Below are positions 52,616-61,750 of a stretch of DNA of 64,000 nt, piece by piece (the first letter of the stretch is position 1; each line of letters starts with the position of its first letter). The position numbers and the translations under genes were made by a program. The DNA lies in NCBI RefSeq assembly GCF_007830035.1, contig NZ_VLKN01000001.1, positions 496,001 to 560,000 of the forward strand, given 5' to 3'. The notes under the pieces are model-generated. The model ran no database searches. It had not been told where the DNA came from and saw nothing but the letters and a program-made list of their open reading frames with translations. Source of the DNA: Luteimonas cucumeris. GTDB taxonomy: Bacteria > Pseudomonadota > Gammaproteobacteria > Xanthomonadales > Xanthomonadaceae.

Positions 52616-54282
52616 ATCACCGTCACCCGCAACACCATCACCAGTTCGCGGCTGCGGTGCTGGCGCGCCTGCGCGCCGAACAGGTTGCCCATGCCGGGTA
52701 CGTCGGACAGGCCGGGCACGCCGGTGTCGTCGTTCTGCGCGGTCTGGTCGATCAGGCCGCCGAGCAGCACCGTGTCGCCGTCGCGTAGGTTGAGCGTAGT
52801 GGTGATGCCCTTGAAGTTGATGATCGGCAGCGTCACCGCGTTGCCGTTGCCGACTTCGACCAGGTTCAGGCTGCCGGCCTCCACCTCGGTCTGCATCGGA
52901 TGCACCAGCAGCTCGACCTTGCCGTCGTCGCGGATCAGCGGCGCCACGCCGATCACCACGCCGGAGAACAGCGATTCGGTCTGCACGTCGGACGAGGTGT
53001 TGGTCGCGCCGCCGCCGGGATTGCTGAAGCTGGTGGTGGACTTGCTGACGTAGCGGATGTTCTTGCCGACGCTCAGGTAGGCCGGCGTGCTGTTGCGCAC
53101 GCGCACGCTGGGATTGGACAGCACCTTGACGTTGCCGAACGAGCGCAGGATGTTGAGCGCCGCCGAGAACGCATCGCCGGCGTAGCCGATGCCGGCGCCG
53201 CGGCCGAGCGGCGTGCCGATCACCTGGCGCGGAATGGTCAGCAGCCGGTCGAGCGTGCCGCCGGTATTGGGGCCGGGCAGCGAACCGGAGACCGGGTCGA
53301 GCTGGATGGCGCTGTCGCCGACGATGCCGGCGACGCGGCCGCGCAGCAGGTTCCAGTCGACGCCGAACTGGAACTGGTCGTTGAGCTGCACATCGATCAG
53401 CTGCGCTTCGACCAGCACCTGGCGGCCGAGCATGCGCTGGTTGCGTTCGACCAGTTCCGCCACCGCGCGCACCTGTGATGGACGCGCGCGCACGAACAGC
53501 GAGCCGGTCAGCGGATCCAGGCTGTAGCGCGCCGCTTCGCGCGGCTGGTCGCCGCGGGTCGCGGTGTCTTCCTTGATGATGCTTTCGATCGATGCGGCCA
53601 GCTGCTTGTACGGATCGTTCTGCTTGCCGACGTTGCCGTCGAGGATCAGTTTCCCGCGCAGCGAATCACCGCCGCCGGCGCCACTGCTGCCGGCGCCGAA
53701 CACGTCGCCGCCGGTGCTCAGGTCCAGCGACGTGGTGGTGTTGAGCATGTCGACGCTGAAGATGCGCTCCTCCATCGGCGACACCACCAGCGCACCGCCC
53801 TGGGTGTCGCCGTGCAGGTCGAACGCGGTCAGGATGTGGTTGTAGACCTCGCGTGCGGTGACGTTCTTCAGGTACAGGCTGGCGCGCTGGTCGCGGGCCA
53901 GCACGCTCGGATCGACGATCAGGTTCATGCCCAACTGCTCGGCCAGCGCCCATAGCAGGCCGCCGACGTTGGCATCGTTCATGTTGATGGTGACGATGCG
54001 GTTCTCGAGCGGGTCGTACTTCGGTGCGACCGGCGCCAGTGGTTTGGGCGCCTGCACGCGTTCCAGCTGTTCGCGCAGGCGCGCATGTTCGTCGGCGAGC
54101 TTGGCCGACTCCTCGCCGACGCGGCTGCCGATGGCTTCCAGCGCCTTGTACTCGGTCGGCGGCAGGCTCTTGACGCTGCGCGGCGTCGTGCAGCCCGCTG
54201 CCAGCAGGGTCAGCGCCAGCGCGGCGGCCGGCACGGCCAGCGTGCGGCGGGTGGATGCGGAGCGGAGCGGGTGACGTGTCAT
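52612..54282 (-). CDS. MshL/GspD-type secretin lipoprotein
   Basis: The 556-residue outer-membrane pore protein has a lipobox ending in C31 (LTLLAAGC). It contains an STN/N0 domain (RIVTINMNDANVGGLLWALA), a secretin N1-like domain and the secretin barrel (NVKVLSNPSVRVRNSTPAYL, GVAPLIRDDGKVEL, LRDGDTVLLGGLIDQT, LSDVPGMGNLFG). It ends ELVMVLRVTVI. The lipoprotein form and short N-domain set fit MshL and distinguish it from PilQ at 28891-30789, which carries an AMIN domain. It is the outer-membrane exit of this operon's system. Confidence 0.92.
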   Translation of the reverse strand: MTRHPLRSASTRRTLAVPAAALALTLLAAGCTTPRSVKSLPPTEYKALEAIGSRVGEESAKLADEHARLREQLERVQAPKPLAPVAPKYDPLENRIVTINMNDANVGGLLWALAEQLGMNLIVDPSVLARDQRASLYLKNVTAREVYNHILTAFDLHGDTQGGALVVSPMEERIFSVDMLNTTTSLDLSTGGDVFGAGSSGAGGGDSLRGKLILDGNVGKQNDPYKQLAASIESIIKEDTATRGDQPREAARYSLDPLTGSLFVRARPSQVRAVAELVERNQRMLGRQVLVEAQLIDVQLNDQFQFGVDWNLLRGRVAGIVGDSAIQLDPVSGSLPGPNTGGTLDRLLTIPRQVIGTPLGRGAGIGYAGDAFSAALNILRSFGNVKVLSNPSVRVRNSTPAYLSVGKNIRYVSKSTTSFSNPGGGATNTSSDVQTESLFSGVVIGVAPLIRDDGKVELLVHPMQTEVEAGSLNLVEVGNGNAVTLPIINFKGITTTLNLRDGDTVLLGGLIDQTAQNDDTGVPGLSDVPGMGNLFGAQARQHRSRELVMVLRVTVI

Positions 54283-54307
54283 CGAACGTTCTGCCTTGTC
54301 GTCTCAA

Positions 54308-55084
54308 TCAGCGGGTGTGGGCGGCCAGCCAGCCGAGCAGCGTGCTGCTGCTTTCGGCGATGACCACGTCGTCGTAGGTGGCGTCCATCGGACGCGCGGG
54401 TGCGGCGATGCAGCGCTGGCCGCTTTCGGCCATGTCGCGGTTGAGGCCATCGAAACCGGGATGGTTGCCACCTGCATCGTCGCGGTCGGCAACCGGTGCG
54501 ATCACCGCGAATGCGGGATTGGCGACGATGTGACCGCAGTTTTCCGCATCGGCGCTGCTGCCGATGCCGGTGATGTAGGGGCGGGCATTGGAGTCGGGGA
54601 GCTGCGCGGCCGCGGCCAGGGTGCGACGCAGGCGTGCGACCGCATCCAGATCGGAACCCAGTCCACCAGGGGTAATCGGCGCGACCAGGTCGGCACCGCC
54701 GCGCGACACTGCGTAACGCATGCGCTGGTTCGGCACCGGCCGCGCCAGGCCCAGGCTTTCGTACGGCAGCCAGCCGACCTGCGCGCCGGCCGGGCAGCTG
54801 CCGCCGATGCCTTCGCGCGCGCCATTGCCGTCGGCGCTCAGGTCCGGGCACGGCAGGCGCTTGTTGCGCAGCATGAAGGTGCGGATCGCCTGGCGCGCCA
54901 CTTCGGCCTCGGCTTCCGCACGGGCGCGGGCACGCACGTCGGCGACGCCGGAAAAGGTACCGGTAGCCAGTACCGCCAGCACGCCGATGACGCTCACCGA
55001 CACCGCCATCTCGAGCAGGGTGAAACCGCGCGCACCGCGCGATGCGACACCTGCACGAAAGCGATGGCGGGCGAGCGTCGTCAT
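54308..55084 (-). CDS. Prepilin-like protein with LPCP signature (258 residues)
   Basis: The prepilin site is RG-FTLLEMAVSVSVIGVLAV, followed by a helix and the shared block RLPCPD...C...GWLPYESLGL...MRYAVSRGG found in the larger pseudopilins of this operon. The length of 258 residues is only slightly above normal, so this may be the ancestral form of the LPCP family here. It lies 25 bp upstream of the secretin gene and one base after the stop of the preceding coiled-coil protein gene. Confidence 0.85.
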   Translation of the reverse strand: MTTLARHRFRAGVASRGARGFTLLEMAVSVSVIGVLAVLATGTFSGVADVRARARAEAEAEVARQAIRTFMLRNKRLPCPDLSADGNGAREGIGGSCPAGAQVGWLPYESLGLARPVPNQRMRYAVSRGGADLVAPITPGGLGSDLDAVARLRRTLAAAAQLPDSNARPYITGIGSSADAENCGHIVANPAFAVIAPVADRDDAGGNHPGFDGLNRDMAESGQRCIAAPARPMDATYDDVVIAESSSTLLGWLAAHTR

Positions 55085-55085
55085 G

Positions 55086-55766
55086 TCAGCGCGCGGCCGC
55101 CGGTGCGATTGAAGACGCAGCCGGCGCGCGCGTCGGCGCGGCGGGCGCCGGCAGGCTGCTGCCGGCGGCGCTCACATCGCTGCGCAGCTGCGACTGCAGC
55201 ATGCGGAACTGCGCCATGGTCGCGTCCAGCCGCTGCTTGCGCTCGGGACTGTCGGCTTCGGTCATGATCTGCTGCAGCTGCTGGGCCAGCGCCTGCATGC
55301 GCATGCTCACGTCGAGGTTGTTGCGCACCGCGTCCAGGTTGATCTGCGCGGTGACGGTGGGATCGTTCATCTGTTCCAGCGTGTCCAGCGCCTTGCTCAG
55401 GTGCTGGTAGGTCGCAGCGGAACGCTGCGTGGATTCGGCGATCACGCCTTTCATCGCCTGCTGCAGTTCGCGCAGCTGGCGCTCGCGGACCGGATCGGTC
55501 GCGGTGGCAGTGGTACTGGTCGCGGCTTGTGCTGCATCGCTCGCCGCGTCGCTCGTGGCCCATGGCGGTGGCGCTTCATCGGTCGTCGGCGCCGGTGTTT
55601 CGGTCGCGGTTTCCGCAGGCGGCGCCACGCTGGTCGCGACCGGCGCATCCGTCGCAGCGACGGGCGCTGCATTACGCCCGGCCAGCGTGCGCACGGTCAG
55701 CACCGCGATCAGGCCGGCGACGATCACCACCAGCGCGGCGATCACGATGGCGCGGCGATTGCTCAT
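55086..55766 (-). CDS. Uncharacterised membrane-anchored coiled-coil protein
   Basis: The 226-residue protein has an N-terminal transmembrane helix (about 6-28, IVIAALVVIVAGLIAVLTV), a Pro/Ala/Thr-rich linker to about 95 and a predominantly helical region (RERQLRELQQAMKGVIAEST, LKALDTLEQMNDPT-like helices) with another low-complexity tail. It occupies the place of a PilP/MshK or GspM-like assembly factor, between the alignment proteins and the secretin. I do not recognise a family. It overlaps the next upstream gene by 4 bp. Confidence 0.7.
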   Translation of the reverse strand: MSNRRAIVIAALVVIVAGLIAVLTVRTLAGRNAAPVAATDAPVATSVAPPAETATETPAPTTDEAPPPWATSDAASDAAQAATSTTATATDPVRERQLRELQQAMKGVIAESTQRSAATYQHLSKALDTLEQMNDPTVTAQINLDAVRNNLDVSMRMQALAQQLQQIMTEADSPERKQRLDATMAQFRMLQSQLRSDVSAAGSSLPAPAAPTRAPAASSIAPAAAR

Positions 55767-56287
55767 CGCGACGATCCCGGCAGGCTTGCGGTCTGCTGCG
55801 CGGAGAACGGCGCGGGCAACTGCAGCAGCAGGCGTTCGCCGGCGGCGTCCTCGATCTCGACGCGGTCACGGCCGATGCGGTGCACGCGCGAACCATCGGC
55901 CAGGCGCGTGCCGACGCGCACCAGTTGCTCGTCGATCACCGCGCGATGGCCGCGGTCGGTGGACAGGATCAGCGACAGGCGTCGTGCGGCGACGACCGGT
56001 TCGCCGTCGGCGGACGTGGTCATCGCAAGGCTCGTGCTTTCCGGCGCCGGCGCGGCGACGGCCAGGTCGACCGGTATCGCGTTGCCGGTGGCCTCGAGCG
56101 CGTCCAGCGCCGCCAGCAGCTGGCGGTCGTGGTTGATGTTGAGCTGCAGCTGGGCGATCGCCGCGGCCTCGTCCTCGTCGGGCGAATGGCGGCCGACGCT
56201 GGGCTTGGCGACGATCATCGCGCTGACCCAGGCGACCACGCACAGCCACAGCGCCAGCGCCAGGCTGGCCGAATACTTGCGCTTCAC
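55763..56287 (-). CDS. Uncharacterised membrane-anchored protein, MshK/PilP-like position
   Basis: The 174-residue protein starts at a GTG that overlaps the previous stop (GTGA). It has one N-terminal transmembrane helix (about 7-27), a helical segment (IAQLQLNINHDRQLLAALDA) and a C-terminal beta-rich domain (RRLSLILSTDRGHRAVIDEQ, VGTRLADGSRVHRIGRDRVE) resembling the HR/GspC-like domain that docks onto secretins. The beta pattern V-R-V-G-T...G-S-x-V-x-R-I-G-R-D is GspC/PilP/MshK-like; this is inference. Confidence 0.7.
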   Translation of the reverse strand: MKRKYSASLALALWLCVVAWVSAMIVAKPSVGRHSPDEDEAAAIAQLQLNINHDRQLLAALDALEATGNAIPVDLAVAAPAPESTSLAMTTSADGEPVVAARRLSLILSTDRGHRAVIDEQLVRVGTRLADGSRVHRIGRDRVEIEDAAGERLLLQLPAPFSAQQTASLPGSSR

Positions 56288-57939
56288 GAGGCGTCTCCCG
56301 GAGTGTCGACAGCGCCGTCCGTGGCGCGCTTGAGCTGGTAGGAGAACGAGCCGCCCGGCGATTGCGAGCGCGCGTTGCCCTGTTGCGGATCGATCGCGAC
56401 CGGCTCGTAGCCGGCGGCGCGCAGGCGCTGCACGAAGCGCGCGACCTGCATGCCCTCCATGCTGCCGGGATCGTGCTTGACCATGCCGTCGACGCGCAGG
56501 GACTGGCCATCGCCGTTGCCGCCCTTGTCGGCGGGATCCCGGGCGGGTTTGTCCAGTCGCACGCGCAGGATGCGGACGTCGTCGTCGGCGGCCACGCGCA
56601 CCGCGTGCAGTACCGCGCCCGGATCGAGCGCCTGCTGCAGCTTGCCGGCGTGTTCGACGAAACGGCGCAGCTGCGGATAGCTTTCCGGAATCGCCTGTCG
56701 CGATTTCATCGCCGCGATCCCGGCGTCGATCTCCGCGATCTGCGCATCCAGCGCCTCTGCGCGGCCATTGGCGTCGTGCGCGGCCAGCGCCCAGCGTCCG
56801 CCGAGTCCGCCCAGCGCCAGCGCCAGCAACAGCGACGCGGCACTGGCCCAGGGCAGCGCGCGCTCGGCCAGGTACATCAACCGGCTGGCCGGCGGATTGA
56901 CCGCGGTCAGCGCGTGGGCGCTGGCGGCCAGGCGGGCGATGCCGCTGCGGTAACGCACGCCGGCCGCGTCGCGCACCATCACGTGCGGGCCGAGCTGGAC
57001 ACTGGCGCCGCTGCGCGCGGAGAAGATTTCCAGCAGCGCCTCGTCGAGCCAGCGGCCCGGGGCGATGGCCTCGGCCGCGGCCTGGCTGGCGTACAGGCTG
57101 GCCGCCGGCTGCGCCGGCACCGGCACCGGCTCGGGTTCCGGTTCGGGAACGACACTGCCTTCGACCGGATCGAACTGGCCGTCGAAGGTCATCGCATCGT
57201 CGTCGTCGCGGAAGCCGGGCTCCGGATCGGCGTCGATGCGCTGGGTGATTTCGTCGTCGGTGACTGCGGACAGCGGACTGGCCGACAGCCCGACGCCGCG
57301 GACCTGCGGCCGCGCGCGGTGACCGTCGGGCGCGCGGGTCAGGGCGCCGTACCACTCCACGGTCAACGTCTCCAGTGCCTCGTCGGCGCCGGTCAGCTCG
57401 CGGCCGGCGCGTTCGGCCAGCGCCGATACGGTCATCGCCAGGTCGCCGGTGTCCTCGCTGTAGGCCAGCGCCGAGGCATGCACGAAGCGATTGCGCAGGC
57501 AGGCCAGGAACACCACCTGGCGGCCGCTGTGCAGCACGATGCCGCGACCGGGCTTGAGCATCCGCCACAGTAGCGCCACCGATGGCACCAGCAGGCAGTG
57601 GTCGTCGTGGCCTTCGGCCCAGGAGAACATCTGCTGCCAGCGGTCCAGCGGCACCGCGGTGAACAGCGCCTGGTAGCCGTTGCCGACGGTCTTGGTCTGG
57701 TGGATCAGAATCTTGCTTTCGCTGTCGGTCAGGCCATCGGCGCGCAGGCGCTTCTCAATCAGCGCGACCGCGTGCGACGGACTGCCTTCCAGCGCGATCA
57801 CCTGGCTGACGGCACCGCCGAAGTCGGTGATGGCGACGCTGGCGCGGTCGAGCTTGGGACGGGTGTCGAGCGTGGTGACGCGATCGCCGTCGAAGGACAG
57901 CCAGCGGCCGTCCAGGTGCATCAGGGTGGACGTGCTCAC
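56284..57939 (-). CDS. GspL/MshI-like assembly protein (551 residues)
   Basis: The first 230 residues resemble the actin-like cytoplasmic domain of MshI/GspL/PilM. An acidic Pro-Glu linker (about 262-275), a second cytoplasmic stretch, one transmembrane helix (about 362-386, ALPWASAASLLLALALGGLG) and a periplasmic PilN-like ferredoxin fold (VAADDDVRILRVRLD, MQVARFVQRLRAAGYEPVAI) follow. This looks like a PilM-PilN composite, as in GspL. The GTG at 57939 has GGAGG four bases upstream and overlaps the preceding stop (GTGA). Confidence 0.78.
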   Translation of the reverse strand: MSTSTLMHLDGRWLSFDGDRVTTLDTRPKLDRASVAITDFGGAVSQVIALEGSPSHAVALIEKRLRADGLTDSESKILIHQTKTVGNGYQALFTAVPLDRWQQMFSWAEGHDDHCLLVPSVALLWRMLKPGRGIVLHSGRQVVFLACLRNRFVHASALAYSEDTGDLAMTVSALAERAGRELTGADEALETLTVEWYGALTRAPDGHRARPQVRGVGLSASPLSAVTDDEITQRIDADPEPGFRDDDDAMTFDGQFDPVEGSVVPEPEPEPVPVPAQPAASLYASQAAAEAIAPGRWLDEALLEIFSARSGASVQLGPHVMVRDAAGVRYRSGIARLAASAHALTAVNPPASRLMYLAERALPWASAASLLLALALGGLGGRWALAAHDANGRAEALDAQIAEIDAGIAAMKSRQAIPESYPQLRRFVEHAGKLQQALDPGAVLHAVRVAADDDVRILRVRLDKPARDPADKGGNGDGQSLRVDGMVKHDPGSMEGMQVARFVQRLRAAGYEPVAIDPQQGNARSQSPGGSFSYQLKRATDGAVDTPGDAS

Positions 57940-58511
57940 GGCGCCTCCGGGGCGATGGCGGGGGCGGCGGCGAGTGCGGCGACCGGCGCGGCGACGCCAC
58001 TGCCGGATTGCGCGGTGCGGAACAGCAGGGTGCCGCGCAGGTTCAGCATCAGCGGTGGCCCCTTGCTGCCGGGCGTGTCGAACAGGCCTTCGTCGGCGCG
58101 GGTCACCGACAGTTCGAACACGTCGGCGCCGAAGATCCGCGCATGGTCGCGGGTCATGCCCGCCAGCAGGTGATTGACCTCGTCGCGCGCCAGCGGCGTC
58201 TGGCTGATGTTGATCAGCCGCTCGCCCCATTCGTTTTCGGCGAAGCCGCCGGCGCTGGCACGCTCGACCAGGCTGCGCGCGCTGTCGGCCAGCTGCACGC
58301 GCAGCTTCGCCTCCTGCTGGCGCTGGTTGGCGGCGGTCAGCGCCTGCTGTCGGCTGCCGACATGGCTGTAGGCTTCGGCCAGGTCGCTGCGTGCGCTGGT
58401 GAACCAGGCTGCGGCGACCAGCAGCAGCACCAGCGTCGCTGCGAACAGTAGCAGCGACGCGTGCCGGGACTGGCGCAGCCGGGCGGGCAGGGCGAAGCGG
58501 TCGAGGGCCAT
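57936..58511 (-). CDS. PilO/MshJ-like assembly protein
   Basis: The 191-residue protein has a short basic N-terminus (LPARLRQSRH), one transmembrane helix (about 19-38, LLLFAATLVLLLVAAAWFTS), a coiled-coil (RQQALTAANQRQQEAKLRVQ) and a periplasmic alpha/beta domain (FGADVFELSVTRAD, LNLRGTLLFRTA). This is the PilO/MshJ/GspM layout. It is the second gene of the operon, 10 bp after the first prepilin gene. Confidence 0.75.
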   Translation of the reverse strand: MALDRFALPARLRQSRHASLLLFAATLVLLLVAAAWFTSARSDLAEAYSHVGSRQQALTAANQRQQEAKLRVQLADSARSLVERASAGGFAENEWGERLINISQTPLARDEVNHLLAGMTRDHARIFGADVFELSVTRADEGLFDTPGSKGPPLMLNLRGTLLFRTAQSGSGVAAPVAALAAAPAIAPEAP

Positions 58512-58521
58512 GGCCGGTGCC

Positions 58522-59337
58522 TTACTGGTTCATCTTGAGGTGGGCGACCATGGTCAGTACCTGGTCGGCGTCGGTGGCTTCGGTGTCGACGGTGTCGGCG
58601 GTGCCGGTGTCGGTGAAGCCCTGGGTGTTGTTGCCGGCCCACTGCACGCCCGGGTCGAACTCGGTACCGGTCGCGCGGACTACGCCTTCCTGACGAAAAG
58701 CGCCGTTCTGGGCATCGGGCTTGCCATCGACGGCCTGGTCGAGCGCACGCGCCAGGTCAGGGGTCAGGCCGGTGATCACCATCACGTTGCCCGAACCGGA
58801 CGGCGTGCCCGGCTTGTTCCACTGGAAGCAGATCTGGATTTCCTGCGGGTTGCCGTTGGTATCCAGATAGACGTAGCGGTCTTCCATGCCCTGGCCGCGG
58901 CCCGGAGGCAGGGTCACGCCGGCCTTGAGCATCAGGTTGCGCAGGTTGAATTCGTCGCCGGTCTGCATGTCACGGACCATCCGCGCCGGCTTGTTCTCGC
59001 GGCAGATCGCGTCCGGTTCGCTGACGTTGGACATGTCGCCGCCGGACAGCGAATCGCCGTTGCCGTCGAAGTTGAAGCCGTTGACCATCAACCGCGGCGC
59101 GCTCTGGTTGTCGCCGATCGGCGCACCCAGGCGCTGGCCATAGGTGTTGTACGCGACCACCCACTGGTCGACGAATTTCTGCTTGATGCGGGTGTATTCG
59201 GCGTTGCGCTGGACGTCGCGGCCGATCATGACGGCACCGAGGATGACGCCGATGATGACCAGCACCACCGCCATTTCCACCAATGTGAAACCGCCTTGGC
59301 TGGCCCGGCGGCCGCCATTTCCGAGTCGTGCTTGCAT
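58522..59337 (-). CDS. Prepilin-like protein, first gene of the MSHA-like operon
   Basis: The 271-residue protein has a prepilin leader with site GG-FTLVEMAVVLVIIGVILG. The mature part is paralogous to the 232-residue prepilin at the other end of the operon (GRDVQRNAEYTRI, MEDRYVYLDTNGNPQEIQI, GLTPDLARALDQAVDGK, terminal HLKMNQ). The start at 59337 has AGGGGA six bases upstream. The operon promoter should lie in 59338-59592, shared with the divergent tkt; I cannot identify convincing -35 and -10 elements there. Confidence 0.88.
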   Translation of the reverse strand: MQARLGNGGRRASQGGFTLVEMAVVLVIIGVILGAVMIGRDVQRNAEYTRIKQKFVDQWVVAYNTYGQRLGAPIGDNQSAPRLMVNGFNFDGNGDSLSGGDMSNVSEPDAICRENKPARMVRDMQTGDEFNLRNLMLKAGVTLPPGRGQGMEDRYVYLDTNGNPQEIQICFQWNKPGTPSGSGNVMVITGLTPDLARALDQAVDGKPDAQNGAFRQEGVVRATGTEFDPGVQWAGNNTQGFTDTGTADTVDTEATDADQVLTMVAHLKMNQ

Positions 59338-59592
59338 GAGTTGTCCCCTGGAACGATGTGACTGGCTCGCAGGCACGGCTATTCCGTGTCCCATGGCGCA
59401 GCGACGCGCACGTTAGGGCAGCGGTGTAAGAGCTTCGTAAGAGACCCGTAAGCCGGGCCGGGCGACGGCGGTCACGATTACGAGCATTCCCGCGGAGCGG
59501 CGGATGACCTGCGGCAGGGCGACAGCCGGGGATGGGGATGGGACAATACGCCGCCCGCGAATCGCCGGGCGCCGCCCCTGATCCCGCCCTCC

Positions 59593-61605
59593 ATGACGAC
59601 GCCCAGCCGCCGCGACCTCGCCAACGCCATTCGTTTCCTCGCCATCGACGCCGTCCAGGCCGCCAACTCCGGCCATCCGGGCATGCCGATGGGCATGGCC
59701 GACATCGCCGAGGTGCTGTGGAACGATTACCTGCGCCACAACCCCGGCAACCCCGGCTGGTTCAACCGCGACCGCTTCGTGCTGTCCAACGGCCACGGCT
59801 CGATGCTGCAGTACGCGTTGCTGCACCTGTCCGGCTACGACCTGTCGATCGAGGAGCTGAGGAATTTCCGCCAGCTCGACAGCAAGACCCCGGGTCATCC
59901 CGAGAACTTCATGACCCCGGGCATCGAGACCACCACCGGTCCGCTTGGCCAGGGTTTCGCCAACGCGGTCGGCATGGCGCTGGCAGAGAAGCTGCTGGCG
60001 CAGCGCTTCAACCGACCCGGCTTCGACGTCGTCGACAACCGCACCTGGGTGTTCATGGGCGACGGCTGCCTGATGGAAGGCATCTCGCACGAGGCCGCCT
60101 CGCTGGCCGGCACCTGGGGCCTGGGCAAGCTGGTCGCGTTCTGGGACGACAACAGGATTTCCATCGACGGCAATACCGATGGCTGGTTCACCGACGACAC
60201 GCCGATGCGCTTCGAGGCCTACGGCTGGCAGGTGATCCGCAAGGTCGACGGCCATGATCCGGTCGAGATCAGGCGCGCCATCGAAACTGCGATCGCTTCG
60301 TCCGACAAGCCGACCCTGATCTGCTGCCGCACCACGATCGGTTTCGGTTCGCCGGCCAAGGCGGGCAAGGAATCCTCGCACGGCGCGCCGCTGGGCAAGG
60401 ACGAAGTGACCGCCACGCGCGAAGCGCTGGGCTGGCCGCATGCGCCGTTCGAGATCCCGCAGGCCATCGGCGACGCCTGGCGCGCCAATGACGCCGGCCG
60501 CGAGCGCGAGGAACAATGGAACCGCCTGTTCGACGCCTACGCCGTGCAGCATCCGCAGCAGGCCGCCGAACTCTCACGCCGCGCGCGCGGCGAATTGCCG
60601 GAAAGCTTCGCAGCTGCCGCCGACGCCTACATCGCGAAACTGCAGGCCGAAGGCCCGGTGGTGGCTTCGCGCAAGGCCTCGCAGATGGCGCTGGAAGCCT
60701 ACGCGCCGCTGCTGCCGGAACTGATCGGCGGTTCCGCCGACCTCGCCCATTCCAACCTCACCTTGTGGAAGGGCAGCAAGTCGGTCGCCGGCGACGACCC
60801 CGACGCCAACTATATCCATTACGGCGTGCGCGAGTTCGCGATGACCGCGATCAGCAATGGCCTTGGCCTGCACGAGTGCTTCATTCCCTACGACGCCACC
60901 TTCCTAGTGTTCAGCGACTACGCGCGCAACGCGGTGCGCATGAGCGCGCTGATGGGCGCGCACGCGATCCACGTCTACACGCACGACTCGATCGGCCTCG
61001 GCGAGGACGGCCCGACCCACCAGCCGGTCGAACACCTGGCGAGCCTGCGTTACATCCCGCACAACGACGTCTGGCGTCCCTGCGACGCGGTCGAATCCGC
61101 TGTCGCCTGGCGCGCGGCGATCGAACGCAACGACGGTCCCAGCTGCCTGGTGTTCTCGCGCCAGAACCTGCCGCACCAGCCGCGTGATGCAGCGCAGGTG
61201 GCTGCGATCGCCCGCGGTGGCTACGTCCTGCTCGACAAGGGCGCGCGCGACGGCGATGCGACACCGGATGTGATCCTGATCGCCACCGGCTCGGAAGTCG
61301 GCCTCGCCACGCAGGCCGCCGACGTGCTGGCCGGCGAGGGCGTCAACGTGCGCGTGGTGTCGATGCCGTCGACCGACGTGTTCGATCGCCAGGACAAGGC
61401 CTATCGCGAATCCGTGCTGCCCAACGCCGTGCGCAAGCGCGTCGCGATCGAAGCCGGCGTCACCGATTTCTGGCGCAAGTACGTCGGCCTCGATGGCGCG
61501 GTGATCGGCATCGACAGCTTCGGTGCCAGCGCCCCGGCGGAAAAGCTGTTCCCGCATTTCGGCTTCAGCGTCGACAAGGTGGTCGCGGCGGCGAAGGCGT
61601 TGTAA
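59593..61605 (+). CDS. tkt: Transketolase
   Basis: The 670-residue thiamine-diphosphate enzyme of the pentose phosphate pathway shows [20 protein letters not shown], the substrate histidines, the ThDP motif [20 protein letters not shown] ... WDDN, the PYR domain ([40 protein letters not shown]) and the C-terminal transketolase domain ([19 protein letters not shown]). The length is normal. It is transcribed away from the pilus-like operon and is followed by a long inverted repeat that probably ends transcription. Confidence 0.96.
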   Translation: MTTPSRRDLANAIRFLAIDAVQAANSGHPGMPMGMADIAEVLWNDYLRHNPGNPGWFNRDRFVLSNGHGSMLQYALLHLSGYDLSIEELRNFRQLDSKTPGHPENFMTPGIETTTGPLGQGFANAVGMALAEKLLAQRFNRPGFDVVDNRTWVFMGDGCLMEGISHEAASLAGTWGLGKLVAFWDDNRISIDGNTDGWFTDDTPMRFEAYGWQVIRKVDGHDPVEIRRAIETAIASSDKPTLICCRTTIGFGSPAKAGKESSHGAPLGKDEVTATREALGWPHAPFEIPQAIGDAWRANDAGREREEQWNRLFDAYAVQHPQQAAELSRRARGELPESFAAAADAYIAKLQAEGPVVASRKASQMALEAYAPLLPELIGGSADLAHSNLTLWKGSKSVAGDDPDANYIHYGVREFAMTAISNGLGLHECFIPYDATFLVFSDYARNAVRMSALMGAHAIHVYTHDSIGLGEDGPTHQPVEHLASLRYIPHNDVWRPCDAVESAVAWRAAIERNDGPSCLVFSRQNLPHQPRDAAQVAAIARGGYVLLDKGARDGDATPDVILIATGSEVGLATQAADVLAGEGVNVRVVSMPSTDVFDRQDKAYRESVLPNAVRKRVAIEAGVTDFWRKYVGLDGAVIGIDSFGASAPAEKLFPHFGFSVDKVVAAAKAL

Positions 61606-61688
61606 CGAGTCTGGTCGGCAGGATGGGTTGAGCCGAAGGCGATACCATCAACCATTGCAAGATCGATCCGGTGCTGAAATTCGGAATT

Positions 61689-61744
61689 CGTAGCGTGCGC
61701 TATGCGCACGACACCGAATCATCGTGCGCACAGCGCACGCTACG
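61689..61744. repeat. Inverted repeat between tkt and the acetyl-CoA hydrolase-like gene
   Basis: Arms of 23 bp (61689-61711 and 61722-61744, one mismatch) starting CGTAGCGTGCGC enclose a 10-base loop. It lies between two convergent genes and can serve as a bidirectional transcription barrier. The motif is the common xanthomonad CGTAGCGTGCGC-type repeat. Confidence 0.8.
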
Positions 61745-61750
61745 AACGGC

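Noticed and set aside
41903-59337. Interpretation as the ordinary Xps/Gsp type II secretion system
   Set aside because: The secretin is a short lipoprotein of MshL type, an ExeA-like ATPase and MshN-like TPR protein are present, and GspC, GspG and GspK are not recognisable; an MSHA-like system fits better.
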